Source: JARRQB01 sp965368585 (lineage in GTDB: Bacteria > Pseudomonadota > Gammaproteobacteria > Chromatiales > Chromatiaceae). From it: 6,894 bases of DNA. The stretch lies in NCBI GenBank assembly GCA_965368585.1, contig CBDUNM010000210.1, forward strand, positions 1 through 6,894, written 5' to 3'. A program made the translations under genes and the position numbers. Under the pieces are notes generated by a model. The model saw only the letters and a program-made list of their open reading frames with translations, did no database searches and was not told the origin of the DNA. Shown here piece by piece: positions 5,609 through 6,894 of this stretch. Each line of letters starts with the position of its first letter. The stretch's first letter is position 1.

Positions 5609-6355
5609 TCATCCGGCGGCCAGCATATGCCGTGCGATCACGACCAAGAGCAGGAGGACGCTGGTGACCAGGCCGATCATGAACGCGCCGTACGATACGT
5701 TGAGGTGAGCGAACTTTCGGTTGGCCGCCTGCCCCATGGCGTGGATGTGCACAATCATGCACCGGTAGACCCGGTCGTTGTCACGGAGCATCTCCATCAT
5801 CGCGTCCACGTACTGGGCTTTTGGCAGCTGCGCGAATTGCTCGAAGATCAGCAGGTCGCCACGGTCGGAGCGAAAATCGTCCAGCGTCGTCTTTTTGCCG
5901 TTCTTGACCGGTTGCGCCGCCAGCACGGCGAACACGATGGCGACCGTGCAGGTGAGCAGAAATGAGGCGAACGGCACGATCAGCATCGGCTCGGAGTTCA
6001 GAAAATAGGCGCCGGAAATCAGCAACACGGAAACCAGTACGCCGTTCAGCGAGATCATGATGTTCGCTTTGGTGGCGGCAAGCGCGATCATGTCCAGCTG
6101 CGCTTGGTACGAGGTACGAAACATCGACTCTATTCCGCGCGCGCTGCCGACCTTCTTTGACTTCTTCTTATTGTTCAAGCCCTCGTTCTTATTGTTCAAA
6201 CCCTCGTGCGTGCCGGGGACCTCGTCAGGTGCCTTTCGGATCGCCGCGATCGGCGCGCTCGTCTTGGCGGTCATTGTTTTCGCCGGTCTGTCCGGCGTAC
6301 CGATATCCATAGCGTCGATCTTAGTAGCCTCCGATTTAAGTAGAGCGTCGAGCAT
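5609..6355 (-). CDS. Pycsar-effector-like (PycTM/DUF5706) membrane protein
   Basis: A 248-residue inner-membrane protein. Residues about 78-246 match the PycTM layout: an amphipathic helix FRTSYQAQLDMIALAATKAN (79-98) with the conserved KANIMISLNG (96-105), TM1 about 99-117, TM2 about 123-146 ending AAQP, a cytosolic helical part with LLIFEQFAQLPKAQYVDAM (168-186), RVYRCM and RKFAHLNVSYGAF (213-225), then TM3 about 222-243. In characterised Pycsar systems this family is opened by cCMP or cUMP from a pyrimidine cyclase and damages the membrane of phage-infected cells. Here no cyclase is within reach in the window. A 77-residue polar N-terminal extension, longer than usual, carries a duplicated heptapeptide (EGLNNKN/EGLNNKK). 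The ATG at 6353-6355 is supported by GGAGG eight bases upstream. It is first of the cluster and coupled to the DUF3616 gene. Family assignment is strong; whether it works in immunity is open. Confidence 0.83.
   Translation of the reverse strand: MLDALLKSEATKIDAMDIGTPDRPAKTMTAKTSAPIAAIRKAPDEVPGTHEGLNNKNEGLNNKKKSKKVGSARGIESMFRTSYQAQLDMIALAATKANIMISLNGVLVSVLLISGAYFLNSEPMLIVPFASFLLTCTVAIVFAVLAAQPVKNGKKTTLDDFRSDRGDLLIFEQFAQLPKAQYVDAMMEMLRDNDRVYRCMIVHIHAMGQAANRKFAHLNVSYGAFMIGLVTSVLLLLVVIARHMLAAG
6165..6206 (-). repeat. 21-base tandem duplication inside the effector gene
   Basis: Two head-to-tail units, 6165-6185 and 6186-6206, are identical at 20 of 21 positions and keep the frame, producing a doubled EGLNNK motif (residues 51-64) in the flexible N-terminal extension just before a Lys-rich patch (KKKSKK). 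Near identity at the DNA level points to a recent slippage event. Confidence 0.9.
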
Positions 6356-6363
6356 TTGTACAA

Positions 6364-6368
6364 CCTCC
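6364..6368 (-). promoter_or_regulatory. Strong Shine-Dalgarno of the effector gene
   Basis: GGAGG on the minus strand, eight bases before the ATG at 6353-6355. It decides the start in favour of the full 77-residue extension rather than a later Met such as residue 78. Confidence 0.8.
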
Positions 6369-6464
6369 GTAACAGTGAGTTTCCCGCCGACGATCCGCGC
6401 ACCAAGGTCGTTCGAAAGGCAAGGCCAAACGGGACTGGCGGTGTCTCAGATCGGTGCCCTCTGG

Positions 6465-6478
6465 CGCCAAAATTGGCG
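6465..6478. repeat. Dyad CGCCAA-AA-TTGGCG
   Basis: Perfect 6-base arms with a central AA, about 110 bases upstream of the effector start codon. It could be an operator or, with the neighbouring dyad, part of a structured leader RNA. Confidence 0.5.
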
Positions 6479-6481
6479 TCG

Positions 6482-6500
6482 TTGCCCTAAATAGGGGCAA
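6482..6500. repeat. Dyad TTGCCC-N7-GGGCAA
   Basis: Perfect 6-base arms with a 7-base AT-rich centre, starting four bases after the previous dyad. It can form a hairpin in RNA of either strand. No T-run follows on the minus strand, so transcription toward the operon is not obviously terminated. Confidence 0.5.
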
Positions 6501-6522
6501 GCGACATGCCAACAGGGCTCAC

Positions 6523-6541
6523 AGTGGGAATAATTCCCACT
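6523..6541. repeat. Operator-like palindrome AGTGGGAAT-A-ATTCCCACT
   Basis: Perfect 9-base arms around a single central base. It abuts the possible -10 element at 6543-6548 on its downstream side, so it would cover the transcription start and first transcribed bases, a classical repressor position (inference). A second GGGAATAATT, without its partner arm, lies at 6568-6577, 42 bases away. Confidence 0.6.
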
Positions 6542-6542
6542 A

Positions 6543-6572
6543 ATAATACATAAGGCCGCAACATATCGGGAA
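6543..6572 (-). promoter_or_regulatory. Possible sigma-70 promoter for the effector operon
   Basis: Minus strand: TTCCCG (6567-6572, 3 of 6 to the -35 consensus), an 18-base spacer, TATTAT (6543-6548, 5 of 6 to the -10). It would give a 5' leader of about 180 bases containing three dyads. The -35 is poor, so an activator or another promoter is possible. Confidence 0.25.
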
Positions 6573-6831
6573 TAATTTTGTAACAATCCGGGAACGGGTT
6601 GGCATTTCCAATGATATGCACGACTGGAACGGCTGTGGCAAGGGCCCCGTTTCAGGCGTCAGCGGGGTATTTCCCCCACCCAATTGAGGCACGATGAGCG
6701 TACTGCATGAACGACAGAAAACATGTCGGGGTCGGCGGCGCTGTTGCGGCCAAAACTCCCGAAAACGCTTCATCGATCGGGTGAAGGTTGGCGAAATTTC
6801 CAGCGAAAACGCCATAACGCGTTGAGGGGCT

Positions 6832-6847
6832 TGGCAAGATCTTGCCA
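6832..6847. repeat. Perfect 16-base palindrome TGGCAAGATCTTGCCA
   Basis: Both halves are fully complementary, with no spacer. It is six bases from a second dyad at 6854-6871. It is a candidate binding site for a dimeric regulator, perhaps of a gene beyond the right edge; no such gene is visible. Confidence 0.6.
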
Positions 6848-6853
6848 GATCAA

Positions 6854-6871
6854 TTTCTAACGTATTAGAAA
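6854..6871. repeat. Dyad TTTCTAA-CGTA-TTAGAAA
   Basis: Perfect 7-base arms around CGTA. It is paired with the palindrome at 6832-6847 near the right edge. The centres are about 23 bases apart, roughly two DNA turns, as seen in tandem operators, but the two sequences are not related to each other. Confidence 0.55.
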
Positions 6872-6894
6872 CAACCTATTACGATCATTTGATA

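Larger units (their letters stand above)
6370..6894. other. Dyad-rich leader region upstream of the effector operon
   Basis: About 525 bases with no supportable gene. Minus-strand frames at 6540-6815 and 6652-6837 lack ribosome binding sites and read like chance frames (Pro/Arg/Ser/Cys-rich). A 47-codon plus frame ending near 6686 has no start codon. The region holds at least five near-perfect short dyads (6465-6478, 6482-6500, 6523-6541, 6832-6847, 6854-6871), far more structure than any other non-coding part of the window, and a possible minus-strand promoter at 6543-6572. Confidence 0.6.

Noticed and set aside
4552..5667. 371-codon plus-strand open frame opposite the DUF3616 gene
   Set aside because: Longer than the gene it overlaps, but no family motifs are visible and Gln/Asp/Val runs mirror the sense codons. 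The minus strand carries DUF3616 motifs and the coupled start, so this is a shadow.
6540..6815. 91-codon minus-strand frame upstream of the effector
   Set aside because: No ribosome binding site, chance-like composition, and it runs through the possible promoter. No cyclase motif is present in any frame here, so it is not a hidden Pycsar cyclase.

Overview
The window looks like part of a gammaproteobacterial chromosome. This rests on a Gram-negative outer-membrane porin of the OprO/OprP type with a signal peptide, purine-rich Shine-Dalgarno sequences, moderately high GC in the genes, and REP-like palindromes of a type I associate with proteobacterial RAYT (REP-associated tyrosine transposase) loci. 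No rRNA, tRNA, CRISPR array or intact transposase is visible. All five well supported genes lie on the minus strand, so the window is best read from right to left.

Right part (6894 to 4383). About 520 bases without a convincing gene carry a striking series of short inverted repeats. Then comes a three-gene minus-strand cluster. First is a 248-residue membrane protein of the Pycsar-effector family (PycTM, formerly DUF5706) behind a strong GGAGG ribosome binding site. One base after its stop codon starts a membrane-anchored, probably periplasmic beta-propeller of the DUF3616 family. After 151 bases follows an OprO/OprP-type phosphate-selective porin. The 151-base gap holds a candidate Pho box (two 7-base half-sites 11 bases apart), so the porin may also have its own phosphate-controlled promoter.

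Middle (3011 to 2166). This is 846 bases of mostly non-coding DNA with a GC-rich hairpin after the porin, a REP-like palindrome at 2614-2686 and other small hairpins.

Left part (2165 to 1). An 89-residue cysteine-containing hypothetical protein is followed by a short Ppx/GppA-type protein whose second phosphate-binding loop is badly degenerate. A second, diverged REP-like copy lies at 531-599, so the two genes are framed by a pair of related repeats in the same orientation. The first 473 bases hold two protein-like open frames without a usable start codon, one of which runs off the left edge; they may be gene remnants.

Working model (inference): the porin, the DUF3616 propeller (whose motifs recall phytase-like propellers), the Pho-box candidate and the Ppx-like protein suggest a phosphate or polyphosphate theme. 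Coupled to it, without a visible nucleotide cyclase, is a protein of a family best known as a cCMP/cUMP-gated membrane effector in phage defence. That pairing is the most unusual thing here.
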